Positions 47,206-55,869 of a stretch of DNA of 64,000 nt are shown here, one piece after another. The DNA is from Torulaspora globosa (Eukaryota > Ascomycota > Saccharomycetes > Saccharomycetales > Saccharomycetaceae). The stretch's first letter is position 1. Every line of letters begins with the position of its first letter. A model generated the notes under the pieces. The model did not search any database. It was not told the DNA's origin and was given only the letters and a program-made list of their open reading frames with translations. The DNA lies in the NCBI RefSeq assembly GCF_014133895.1, contig NC_050728.1, positions 434,001 to 498,000 of the forward strand, read 5' to 3'. The translations under genes were made by a program, and so were the position numbers.

Positions 47206-47378
47206 ATGATTAATAAAGCTCACTTCTCTTTAGTTTTCTTATGTATCATTGGTTTTTTTTGTTGAAGCTTATAATACCGGCTTGGCTGGCATCGCCCGTA
47301 AGGCGCTTGTGAAAGCTTTAATAAGAGCTTTAAAGAATAAGGTACTGTGAATCCAGGTAACTACAATCCGTTACATGG

Positions 47379-47693
47379 ATGCAATCAAATCCTGAGGATA
47401 CAGAGGGCAGTGGCATCCACGCGGTCGAATTGTGCGTATATTCTATCTTGTCAACAGATCTCGATGGCATTTATCAATCGATCAACCAACTAAGAGAATC
47501 CCAGGCTCTGCTAGTGCTGTTACTGCGTAGATGTCGAAACTCATTGAAATGCGAGAGTGAACTCCTTTATGACAAGGAGGATATAGCCAAGTCTGCGTTG
47601 AAAGTAAGGGAGCTGGAGAAACGACTGAACAAAGTTACCAAACGGTTGAATGAGATCAAGCTGAGGGGTGAAAGGTTGGTTAATCGATATTAG
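47379..47693 (+). CDS. SNN1: Snn1, BLOC-1 complex subunit
   Basis: Snn1 is the yeast snapin-like subunit of the endosomal BLOC-1 complex, which tunes Vps21/Rab5 through Msb3. The 104-residue coiled-coil protein (S. cerevisiae 102) carries the recognisable block LSTDLDGIYQSINQLRESQALLVLLLR. Order tricalbin-SNN1 is as in S. cerevisiae. An overlapping ATG at 47375 is out of frame; 47379 is the start. Confidence 0.92.
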   Translation: MQSNPEDTEGSGIHAVELCVYSILSTDLDGIYQSINQLRESQALLVLLLRRCRNSLKCESELLYDKEDIAKSALKVRELEKRLNKVTKRLNEIKLRGERLVNRY

Positions 47694-47788
47694 TCCATAT
47701 GCCTTCGCTTACTGTTTAAACTACAGTATACAGAGATAGATAGCAGCCGCACAGCATAACGAAATGGTGAGATTGAGCTTTGGACTTC

Positions 47789-48826
47789 TCATTTGAAAAG
47801 TGAAGAGAGTTTCATCAATTGAAAAGGATATCCCGGCTGTTTGATACTGAAAACAGAAGTGAGACCGGCGAAGAAGGCGTAGACGATCGCCGCTAACAAG
47901 ATATTCGAAGCCACCTCAAGCAATGTCATCGATGAAGACCCCTGGTAATGGTCGCGCAATTTTGGAATACCAACAATGAGAGCTAACAGAGATGCTGTCA
48001 ACGAGGCGTATATTACACCTACAACCTGCGTTTCAATCTTGAATTGATGCTGGGATTGACCCGGCAGGAAATACATTATCTCACCTTTGGATCCAACACC
48101 TGCAAGTTGTGCGTTTCTGATGTTATTGTACATGTAGCCCCCGAGCATCAGGATAACGAAAAATGTCCACGAAACAGCCCACAGAGGTCTCAAGCTGAAA
48201 AGCCTTGACATGAGCTCCGAGTGTCTCTTGAAAAGGTACACCACAGTAAAGGTGACAAACGCAACGGCAATGGATAACGACCAGTCGACGGGCAAATGGA
48301 GTACAAAGTCCTCGATCTTGGTCTCTGCTTTCAACGAGCTGATCAGCTGCAGGGCGCGGTCTTTACCTGCGTTTCCTGCCAGATCGATGATCTGGTAACT
48401 CTGCATATCTCCGCCAGGAGCGAACAGGAACAGACGTGGCACATGCTGCAAAGAGTAAAATTGGAAGATCTGAGGAATATGTTGCGGATCCTTCAAGTCA
48501 GATTTCGCGAAGAACAGGCTTTTCGCCTCGCGGCCTTTCTTGGAAACCGCATCTGGATGGTCCTTGAACCACGAGTTTGCAATCATCTTGAACTCATCTG
48601 CCGCCTCCAAACAAATCGAGCAGCCAACCTGAGGAGCTGACGCTGTAAGGAACACTAGAATGTACGAATCCCGTGGTGTTCCAAGTATGCGCTTGTAATT
48701 TGTATCTGTCAGCTCAATAACATTACCGAAATTTTTCCTCGACTCTTCTAGCAGCTTGTCGTATCTCAATGCCATACAAAACCATTGAAACAGCGTGGCA
48801 AACGCAAGCAGTAGCTGTATTTTCAT
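47789..48826 (-). CDS. OST3: Ost3, thioredoxin-like subunit of oligosaccharyltransferase
   Basis: Ost3 is the interchangeable oxidoreductase subunit of the ER oligosaccharyltransferase and favours N-glycosylation of Cys-rich sites. The 345-residue protein (S. cerevisiae 350) has a signal peptide (about 1-19) and a lumenal thioredoxin-like domain with redox CxxC at Cys69/Cys72 (GCSICLE). Four membrane segments lie from about 180 to 340. The motif NAQLAGVGSKGEIMYFLPGQSQHQF is diagnostic for Ost3/Ost6. Divergent from MKT1 across 477 bp. Confidence 0.96.
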   Translation of the reverse strand: MKIQLLLAFATLFQWFCMALRYDKLLEESRKNFGNVIELTDTNYKRILGTPRDSYILVFLTASAPQVGCSICLEAADEFKMIANSWFKDHPDAVSKKGREAKSLFFAKSDLKDPQHIPQIFQFYSLQHVPRLFLFAPGGDMQSYQIIDLAGNAGKDRALQLISSLKAETKIEDFVLHLPVDWSLSIAVAFVTFTVVYLFKRHSELMSRLFSLRPLWAVSWTFFVILMLGGYMYNNIRNAQLAGVGSKGEIMYFLPGQSQHQFKIETQVVGVIYASLTASLLALIVGIPKLRDHYQGSSSMTLLEVASNILLAAIVYAFFAGLTSVFSIKQPGYPFQLMKLSSLFK

Positions 48827-49303
48827 GCTAGACGATCCTTAATTGCGATTTTCGCGGACTTCTTCCTCGACACCAGTTTCTGACGGCTTTAATGGCTAAT
48901 TGCAACCTGAAAGGAGTAGAATTGAGTCTTAAATCTTGTCCTGACTGCTCGTTAATCAACCATCTCTGCTTTATTTAAACCTGAATTCGAATCTGTTAAG
49001 AACCTTATATGTTCTTATCTCATGATACGGCCACATAGGCGACAAATTGACAAAAATCACCAAGTTAAATAAATAAAGAACTAATCAGTTGAAAGTAGGC
49101 TAGTTATCTAGTTTGTGTTTGGCTCATTGAGTGTTCCGATTGGATTGCTCGTTGTTCAGAGGGCGTGATTGGCAGAACTGGATATCTTGGTTGTCAGCTG
49201 GTTTTTTTCTACGGCGGGCTGTTGTATCAACTGAGAGTGTCGGGATAACAGTGGCAGAGCGAGATTGACTCGGTTTTGTGGTTAGCTTTACACGTATCGA
49301 GCA
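48827..49303 (+). other. OST3/MKT1 divergent promoter region
   Basis: The 477-bp region has an AT-rich patch (about 49055-49085) and two ATTGG (inverted CCAAT) motifs in its MKT1-proximal half. No gene is seen. Confidence 0.4.
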
Positions 49304-51763
49304 ATGGCTATCAAGTCTCTGGAGTCATATCTCTTTGAGAGAGGATTGGTGGGATCGTACCCGATCGAAGCCCTTAAGAATGCTGCTCTAGGGGTTGATG
49401 TGAACCACTACGTCTCTAGATTGTTGACAAGCAAGAGGGAGCAATATCTTGATGCCATTGGGGGCTTTCCTACAAGTCTGAAGATGTATTTGGAGAGCGA
49501 TTTGAAGATCTTTAAGGAGTACAACATTACCCCCGTGTTCGTGTTCAATGGAAGTATGGTTAGCAATCAATTGGAAAACTCCGATTATCTCAATGGCTAT
49601 GCAGCTGAGGCTGCTGCCGTGGCAATGAGCTCGCCCGGTTCGAAAGCGTCGACGTCTAGCAGCACTGCTATGTATTCGGCGAATTCAGCAGTGAGTGCTA
49701 ATAAGGAGGCTATTTTCATTCAGAGACACAGAGGTTGGACACAATGGAACAACTTGCGGAGCAGCAACCAGACGTCGTACATTGATCAGCCAATTCAGCC
49801 TCAAGAACCGTTCAGATATAACACGATGATCGAATCAAAGAGATTTTATTCCGATTTGATTGCCTATTTCATTGATAACGACATAATCTACCAAGTCGCA
49901 CCGTACACCTCGTGGTCCCAGCTGTCATACCTGATGAATAGCGGCTATATCGATGCGATCTATGGGCCTACTGACTGTCTCATGCTATCGGATGTCGATA
50001 AGTTCATCCTGGGGATGGAGTTTCCGAACAAAGAGTTCAGGTTTATCGATAAAACGAGGATCCTGAGAGAATTCAATTGTTCTCATGAGGAATTTGTTGA
50101 CATCGCGATGGCAGTCGGTAATGATTTGCAACCGGTGACCTTACCGCCTTTACAAATTTACCCCGCATCGCAAGTCTTCGAGATTGCACTAGAAATGGTT
50201 GTGACCACAGGTACGAACTTTTATGCGTATCAATTCTCCAATCCAATAAAGACGGAGAGCGTGGAATTTGTTGACAAATACCAGAAGGGTGTCTCCGCGC
50301 TTAGATATATGCCTGTTTTGAAGGACTCCGGAAAGGTTGAACTCTACGTTGAAGCAGAGAATATTAGAGATTACCTCGAGACCGATCAAGGTGATGGAGA
50401 GAGCCATGCTACCAGCGATAAGGGGATGGCTTCTAAACCTTCAAAAGCCGCAAGCTTAACGCGGAAGCCAGTTCCCTCCGATGTTCATGCTTTCATTGCC
50501 CAACAACTTCCCTCCGAGTATTACTTCTACAAATCTCTCGGGTTGGTTTCCGGTAAATTGTTTGACGCTATCACTACAGGTGTTTATCCAGAAGAGCCAC
50601 CACTCGTTGGTGGATCTACTAATTCATACAGAAACTTGGTCAAAAAATCCGTTGACCTCTTTAAAAATAAGGAGATTAATCTCTTAACGCAACCAATCAA
50701 TAGATACTATCAAATCAAACCAATAAAGCAAGTAAACTGGTTTGCTCCTGAAGATGCGACGGTGCTGGTTAATAGAGTTATGCCATCAATATTTGATAAG
50801 CTGAATAGGCTGATAGTCAAGACCGATGACATTGAAAGACAGTTCAGCATGAAGAGTTTTATTACGTTGATAAACAATTCAGATGACCTCGGGAACGACT
50901 TTATTAGTGACAATGTGATTTTTCCCAACTCGGTGCCTGCAGAGAAAAAGCTGCTCGCACCTTTTGATCTGCTGTCCACTAGTTTCCTCAGATTTCTGTA
51001 CCAGCTCGATTTCTTTGATCTTGACCTGGAGAAAAAAATTCTAAAACCAACCGAATGGGGTTCAGTATTCCTAAAATTGAATGAGATGTCAGTCGATCCC
51101 AAATTCCACGAATCTATCCTAATTCTGCTTGTATTCTTGAAGCTGGATGTTTTGTCTCTGTCTCAAGATACTGTGCCTTCTGCTCAATCGGCCTTGTCGC
51201 AGGCCACTTTGCGCTCATATCCTCAGGAATCCCTCTACGTGCTTCTTTTGACACGTCTGTTGACTCTGTATCAAATCGAACAAAAACCATCCAATTACCA
51301 CGGTCCAGTGGATAAGAAGACTCTGATCTTCAGAGATCACCTACACTACGTCAAGGCGAACATGAATGAGATGTACGAAGCCGTCATCGTGTCCTCATTA
51401 ACCTCCGGCGAGTTTGACCGAGTCTCGCTCGAAGGAGAAGCGTGGCAGAAGAAAATAGTGAGAAACATGCCCTTCAAATTGACCACGCCAAATACTGTCA
51501 TGGCAATGATGTGGCAATTCTTCCTGCAAAAATACCTGCATAACGGCAACGCAAAGGCAGATGCATTAACTTTGATTGCCACTGAGTTCAGTACCTATAA
51601 ATCCACGCCAAATCTGGAACAACAGTTTTCCAGCTCTCACGAATTTTTGCAGCACTGTTCTCGTGTTCTGACAGCATTAGCGTCACACAATTTGATAAAG
51701 AATGATGATGCATTGTTGTTCGAAAAAGCCGTCAAGTTTAGTGGAGAGGCTTTTGCAAGCTGA
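49304..51763 (+). CDS. MKT1: Mkt1, XPG-like post-transcriptional regulator
   Basis: Mkt1 has a nuclease-like XPG fold without known activity and works with Pbp1 to control HO and mitochondrial mRNAs; in S. cerevisiae it is a major quantitative-trait gene. The product has 819 residues (S. cerevisiae 830). N- and I-like XPG regions span about 1-330 (VDVNHYVSRLLTSKREQYLDAIGGFPTSLKMYLESDLK), interrupted by a Ser/Ala-rich insert (about 100-140). C-terminal MKT1 domains follow. Codon 30 is GGG (Gly), the residue found in the S288C reference allele. Confidence 0.97.
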   Translation: MAIKSLESYLFERGLVGSYPIEALKNAALGVDVNHYVSRLLTSKREQYLDAIGGFPTSLKMYLESDLKIFKEYNITPVFVFNGSMVSNQLENSDYLNGYAAEAAAVAMSSPGSKASTSSSTAMYSANSAVSANKEAIFIQRHRGWTQWNNLRSSNQTSYIDQPIQPQEPFRYNTMIESKRFYSDLIAYFIDNDIIYQVAPYTSWSQLSYLMNSGYIDAIYGPTDCLMLSDVDKFILGMEFPNKEFRFIDKTRILREFNCSHEEFVDIAMAVGNDLQPVTLPPLQIYPASQVFEIALEMVVTTGTNFYAYQFSNPIKTESVEFVDKYQKGVSALRYMPVLKDSGKVELYVEAENIRDYLETDQGDGESHATSDKGMASKPSKAASLTRKPVPSDVHAFIAQQLPSEYYFYKSLGLVSGKLFDAITTGVYPEEPPLVGGSTNSYRNLVKKSVDLFKNKEINLLTQPINRYYQIKPIKQVNWFAPEDATVLVNRVMPSIFDKLNRLIVKTDDIERQFSMKSFITLINNSDDLGNDFISDNVIFPNSVPAEKKLLAPFDLLSTSFLRFLYQLDFFDLDLEKKILKPTEWGSVFLKLNEMSVDPKFHESILILLVFLKLDVLSLSQDTVPSAQSALSQATLRSYPQESLYVLLLTRLLTLYQIEQKPSNYHGPVDKKTLIFRDHLHYVKANMNEMYEAVIVSSLTSGEFDRVSLEGEAWQKKIVRNMPFKLTTPNTVMAMMWQFFLQKYLHNGNAKADALTLIATEFSTYKSTPNLEQQFSSSHEFLQHCSRVLTALASHNLIKNDDALLFEKAVKFSGEAFAS

Positions 51764-52237
51764 TCCTTAGATATCTAAGGTATTCTTATGTAAGTAACGA
51801 AAGGAAATAGAACAACAGATGACAGCAAAGTCCGACTATTCCCAACTACATCACTTTCATACTCGTTCTATGACAAGTTTTTTTATGTTTAGTTCACTCG
51901 GCAGCTCTTTGCCAGACGTCCGTCAAAAAACCATTACATAAAATTACAACTAGTCAACTTCTTTTAACCCAGTAAAGATATGCAACTAGCTACAATCTCT
52001 CCAAACAAGAATACTGCTACTGAAGTAGTTTTAGCCTTCAATTAGCTTATTATGTGAATTAAAGTGCTTTAAAATATGCTTTCATCTCAACGTTAAGAGT
52101 GATCTGAAGAGCCGTATAGTGTGGCAAATTTTCAAGCTGGCCTGTATTGATGCTCATAATTGATAGGTTTAAGACTATCGATGTGGAAGTTCAAGGTCTT
52201 ATTAGGATCAGAGGAAGATAGAGATTGAGCGTTTGGG
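51764..52237 (+). other. MKT1-CCT2 intergenic region
   Basis: This 474-bp AT-rich spacer has a perfect origin-consensus match (51881-51891) and a 23-codon uORF-like frame (52150-52221) ending 16 nt before CCT2. Gene order in S. cerevisiae differs here, since MKT1 is next to END3. Confidence 0.4.
51881..51891 (+). other. Candidate ARS consensus sequence
   Basis: TTTTATGTTTA matches the S. cerevisiae ACS WTTTAYRTTTW at all 11 positions, in an AT-rich spacer. Single matches are common by chance, and the motif may differ in this species. Confidence 0.25.
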
Positions 52238-53821
52238 ATGAGTGTTCAGATTTTTGGGGACCAGGTAACGGAAGAGAGAGCTGAAAATGCTCGTATGGCT
52301 GCGTTTGTGGGCGCTATTGCCGTAGGAGATCTAGTCAAAAGCACTCTTGGGCCCAAGGGAATGGATAAACTGTTGCAAAGTGCATCCAGTGATTCATCTA
52401 TGGTTACTAATGATGGCGCCACGATTCTTAAGTCAATTCCATTGGACAATCCAGCAGCCAAGGTTTTGGTCAATATTAGTAAAGTTCAGGACGATGAGGT
52501 TGGAGATGGTACGACCAGTGTCACCGTTCTGAGTGCCGAGCTACTTAGAGAGGCTGAGAAATTGATTGATCAATATAAGATTCACCCGCAGACGATTATA
52601 GAAGGGTTCAGGATTGCTTCACAGGCAGCTCTGACAGGATTGGAGAGAGCGGCCGTGGATAACTCCGAAGATATCGTGAAATTCCACGACGATTTAGTTC
52701 ACATTGCCAAAACCACTCTGTCTTCTAAGATTTTATCCCAAGACAAAGACTACTTCGCCAAGTTGGCAACTGATGCGATTTTGAGATTGAAAGGATCGAC
52801 GGAATTGGAACATATTCAAATAATTAAGATCCTTGGTGGCAAATTATCTGAGTCTTTCCTTGACGAAGGATTTATTCTTGCCAAAAAATTCGGTAATAAC
52901 CAACCGACAAGAGTGGAGAATGCAAAGATTTTGATCGCAAACACTTCTCTAGACACAGACAAGGTTAAAGTGTTTGGAACAAAGTTCAAGGTTGATTCTA
53001 CTTCCAAGCTGGCTCAGCTGGAGAAGGCGGAACGGGAAAAGATGAAGAACAAAATAGCCAAAATTTCAAAGTTTAACATCAACACTTTCATCAACAGACA
53101 GTTGATATACGACTATCCAGAACAACTTTTCACTGATCTGGGTATTAACTCGATTGAGCATGCTGATTTTGAAGGTGTGGAGAGACTGGCGCTAGTGACA
53201 GGTGGTGAGGTCGTTTCCACATTCGATGAGCCAGATAAATGCAAACTAGGAGAATGTGATCTCATCGAAGAAATCATGATCGGAGAGGAATCTTTCTTGA
53301 AATTTAGCGGCTGCAAAGCGGGTGAGGCATGTACAATCGTCTTGAGGGGAGCCACAGATCAAGTGTTGGACGAGGCCGAACGCTCGTTGCATGATGCTCT
53401 TTCTGTGTTATCTCAAACGACCAAGGAGACCAGAACCGTTCTTGGCGGAGGATGTGCAGAAATGATTATGTCGAAAGCAGTCGACACTGCCGCACAAAAC
53501 GTTGATGGCAAGAAAGCCTTGGCTGTGGAGGCGTTTGCACGTGCCTTGAGACAGTTGCCAGCCATATTAGCTGACAACGCAGGTTTCGACAGCAGCGAGC
53601 TGGTAGCGAAGCTGAGGTCATCAATTTATAATGGGATGTCTACGTCAGGCCTCGACTTGACCAACGGCGTAATTGCAGACATGAGAGATTTGGGTACTGT
53701 GGAGAGCTACAAGCTGAAAAAGGCGGTCGTGAGCTCCGCGTCCGAGGCAGCCGAGGTTCTACTAAGAGTGGATAATATTATCAGGGCTAAACCAAGGACA
53801 GCCAATAGGCAGCATATGTAA
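52238..53821 (+). CDS. CCT2: CCT/TRiC chaperonin subunit beta
   Basis: One of eight subunits of the cytosolic chaperonin that folds actin and tubulin. Its 527 residues match S. cerevisiae Cct2. Group II chaperonin signatures are visible: [21 protein letters not shown]-site GDGTTS (about 92-97) and GGGCAEM (about 403). The apical and intermediate domains are uninterrupted. In S. cerevisiae CCT2 is on chr IX near AXL2 and REV7, both of which also occur here. Confidence 0.97.
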   Translation: MSVQIFGDQVTEERAENARMAAFVGAIAVGDLVKSTLGPKGMDKLLQSASSDSSMVTNDGATILKSIPLDNPAAKVLVNISKVQDDEVGDGTTSVTVLSAELLREAEKLIDQYKIHPQTIIEGFRIASQAALTGLERAAVDNSEDIVKFHDDLVHIAKTTLSSKILSQDKDYFAKLATDAILRLKGSTELEHIQIIKILGGKLSESFLDEGFILAKKFGNNQPTRVENAKILIANTSLDTDKVKVFGTKFKVDSTSKLAQLEKAEREKMKNKIAKISKFNINTFINRQLIYDYPEQLFTDLGINSIEHADFEGVERLALVTGGEVVSTFDEPDKCKLGECDLIEEIMIGEESFLKFSGCKAGEACTIVLRGATDQVLDEAERSLHDALSVLSQTTKETRTVLGGGCAEMIMSKAVDTAAQNVDGKKALAVEAFARALRQLPAILADNAGFDSSELVAKLRSSIYNGMSTSGLDLTNGVIADMRDLGTVESYKLKKAVVSSASEAAEVLLRVDNIIRAKPRTANRQHM

Positions 53822-53899
53822 CCACTGCATGTAAGCTTTAGAAAAATCTGTAAATTAAGCTAACACTAAAGTACACAACTCAATACTGTTAAAACCTTC

Positions 53900-55009
53900 T
53901 CAACGGAACGACGCTATTTCACGTTCTAATGATTGCAATTCCGATTGTTTGTTCCTCAGATACGATTCAAGCGCATTGACCTGCTCTTCAATGTTATCAA
54001 GATCTTCCGCGACGGCCCTACTATTTATTGGTATCGAGATGTGTCCTTTTTTACTGTGCTCTAGGGTTTGATGCTGCCTGTATTTCAACAATCCTTCAAA
54101 TTGCTCTCTTAATTGTCTTGCCGTGTTCTGAGCCGCCGTGGATTCGTTGTTTGCTTTTGCTCTAGACAGTTCTGCATCCAGCAGTGCCAATTCCTTCTCC
54201 AAGGCATCAACGTCGGTGATCGTATCAACCGGAGCGTCCAAAGCCGATGTATCATTGCGAGGAGTAGTGTCTGCTTTTGTTTCATCATTTTTCACAATCT
54301 TCTTCACATCTGCCTGGGCAGATTTCAAATCGTAAGAGACTCTTTCTTTGTTGCATATGTCTGCCAAAGCCTTTGGAAGTTCAGAAGGAATTCTGGCTCC
54401 AACGTCGTTGCACTGTCTCAGGCAGTGAATAAAATAAAATGCAGGATCTTTATCGATTGAAGATAAATTCCTCGGATTAACCAAGTTCCAGACTTTATCC
54501 ATGTCGCTGGGCCCAATGTTGAAAAACTTCGATTTGACCATCCACGATAACGAAGGAAAAGTTACTGTGCCGTCTCTGGATCGCTCGCACGTCCCCAGCA
54601 TCTTCTCATACTGCGTGACGTCCTCCGGTGACATATACCAGTCCACTTCCGGAGTCTCTTGCTTTGGAAGATCTGCATTTTCCTGCTGCTTCCTCTGTTT
54701 TCTCTCCTTGATCAGGCTTGCTTTGCTTCCTGGCACCAACCAATCCGGCAGCTCATCAGGAACTTTGTCAATATTCTTGTTTACCATATCAAAGATCAAT
54801 CTCATGCAAATCACAAATTCCTCGAAATCCAAATTGTCATCGTCATCGATATCCGCCAAAAACCATATCTGGTTAAGCACAGAGGAGTCTAGCTTCGAAT
54901 TGTAAAGGATCGGAAGCACTTGGTCATGATTAACCTTGTTATCAGCCGGTTTCAGACCGGAGAAAATCTGCCAGTACTTTTTAATCTCAAACTGTTCCAG
55001 TTTCGGCAT
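53900..55009 (-). CDS. END3: End3, EH-domain endocytic adaptor
   Basis: End3 forms the Pan1-Sla1-End3 coat complex that links clathrin-coated pits to actin. From ATG 55009 ([21 protein letters not shown], identical to the S. cerevisiae start) it has 369 residues (S. cerevisiae 349). The frame opens 10 codons earlier only with a GTG. The first EH domain (about 1-95) has a complete EF-hand loop, [13 protein letters not shown] second, degenerate EH-like domain follows at about 125-220. The C-terminal repeats are coiled-coil and bind Pan1/Sla1. Converges on CCT2 with 78 bp between stops. Confidence 0.96.
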   Translation of the reverse strand: MPKLEQFEIKKYWQIFSGLKPADNKVNHDQVLPILYNSKLDSSVLNQIWFLADIDDDDNLDFEEFVICMRLIFDMVNKNIDKVPDELPDWLVPGSKASLIKERKQRKQQENADLPKQETPEVDWYMSPEDVTQYEKMLGTCERSRDGTVTFPSLSWMVKSKFFNIGPSDMDKVWNLVNPRNLSSIDKDPAFYFIHCLRQCNDVGARIPSELPKALADICNKERVSYDLKSAQADVKKIVKNDETKADTTPRNDTSALDAPVDTITDVDALEKELALLDAELSRAKANNESTAAQNTARQLREQFEGLLKYRQHQTLEHSKKGHISIPINSRAVAEDLDNIEEQVNALESYLRNKQSELQSLEREIASFR

Positions 55010-55869
55010 AGTTCGCCAGCTATACAACCTCAGGGACACTCAATCTCTCTATCTGCTGCTAATACCTTCTGTTTCGAAGGCTTGTTGTTCAATTTGATAG
55101 GGGCAAGCGTTAGTTGAACTCAACGCCCATACACAACACCAAATACTACAGACAAGAGAAGTGAATGCAAGGCCAACTCGACGCCCAAAACGGGCGACTG
55201 GGACTCCTTGAAGGATCCTCGAGGTCCAGCTGCTACGATCGCTGCCGAGCAATGTGTTCCTGTCGACGCGGCTCGTTCATGCAGCTTGTTCAACCTGAAC
55301 GGTTGTCCAGACAGTCCTGGTGTACAAGTACAGCCGAGGCAGGTCTCTGCGGGGCAGGAGCGATGCCATACAAGTCGTGAGCCGTGGTCCTAGTCAGGCA
55401 CGGTTATTACACGCCTTGCGCCAGGGATAATTGCGCTGTAATCAGACACCTGGACGACGGCTCAGCAAGGCTGCAGGACTCTCCCGCTCTTTGCGCTACG
55501 GTTGGGACCCAGTTCGCAAAGAGTTAGTACTGATTGGAGGCCCAAGGGTATTAGGTTGGCTGTATTTCGTGTCTCGATGCATTCTTTAACGCGAAATATG
55601 CCACTTTTCGCGTCCGACTGCTTGTAACATCACGAAACTTGAAGAATTCCAAGATCGGCGAGGATTTGGTTTCCTGTTTCAGCTAATTCCTAGTGTATCT
55701 TCGATGGCATTAGATGGCAGTTTGTGGGTACTGATGCGTTGGCAGGTTTTTGAAGCTCAGGTCCACCTGAGGGTGTTAAACTTAATGTTCTTTACTTCAC
55801 TTTACAACTCTGTTGATAGGAGCTTAGGAGAAGGAAGAGGCTTTTGAGTGCTTCATCTAGGTATAGTCT
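55010..55869 (+). other. END3/AXL2 divergent region: GC-rich part and AXL2 promoter
   Basis: This 860-bp region splits in two. About 55150-55520 is visibly GC-rich and has overlapping short open frames (such as 55165-55380) of no recognised family. About 55560-55640 carries four SCB/MCB-type elements. A 20-codon uORF-like frame (55785-55847) lies close to the AXL2 ATG. Confidence 0.5.
55565..55637. promoter_or_regulatory. Four SCB/MCB-type (SBF/MBF) elements upstream of AXL2
   Basis: CRCGAAA occurs four times in 73 bp: 55565-55571 (minus, CACGAAA), 55590-55596 (plus, CGCGAAA), 55606-55612 (minus, CGCGAAA) and 55631-55637 (plus, CACGAAA). They alternate in strand, with centre spacings of 25, 16 and 25 bp. 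They lie 233-305 bp before the AXL2 ATG. SBF (Swi4-Swi6) drives bud-emergence genes in late G1, which fits AXL2. Confidence 0.85.

Noticed and set aside
52150..52221. uORF of CCT2
   Set aside because: A 23-codon frame ending 16 nt before the start, but short frames are common in AT-rich leaders and nothing places it in the mRNA. Same judgement for 55785-55847 before AXL2.
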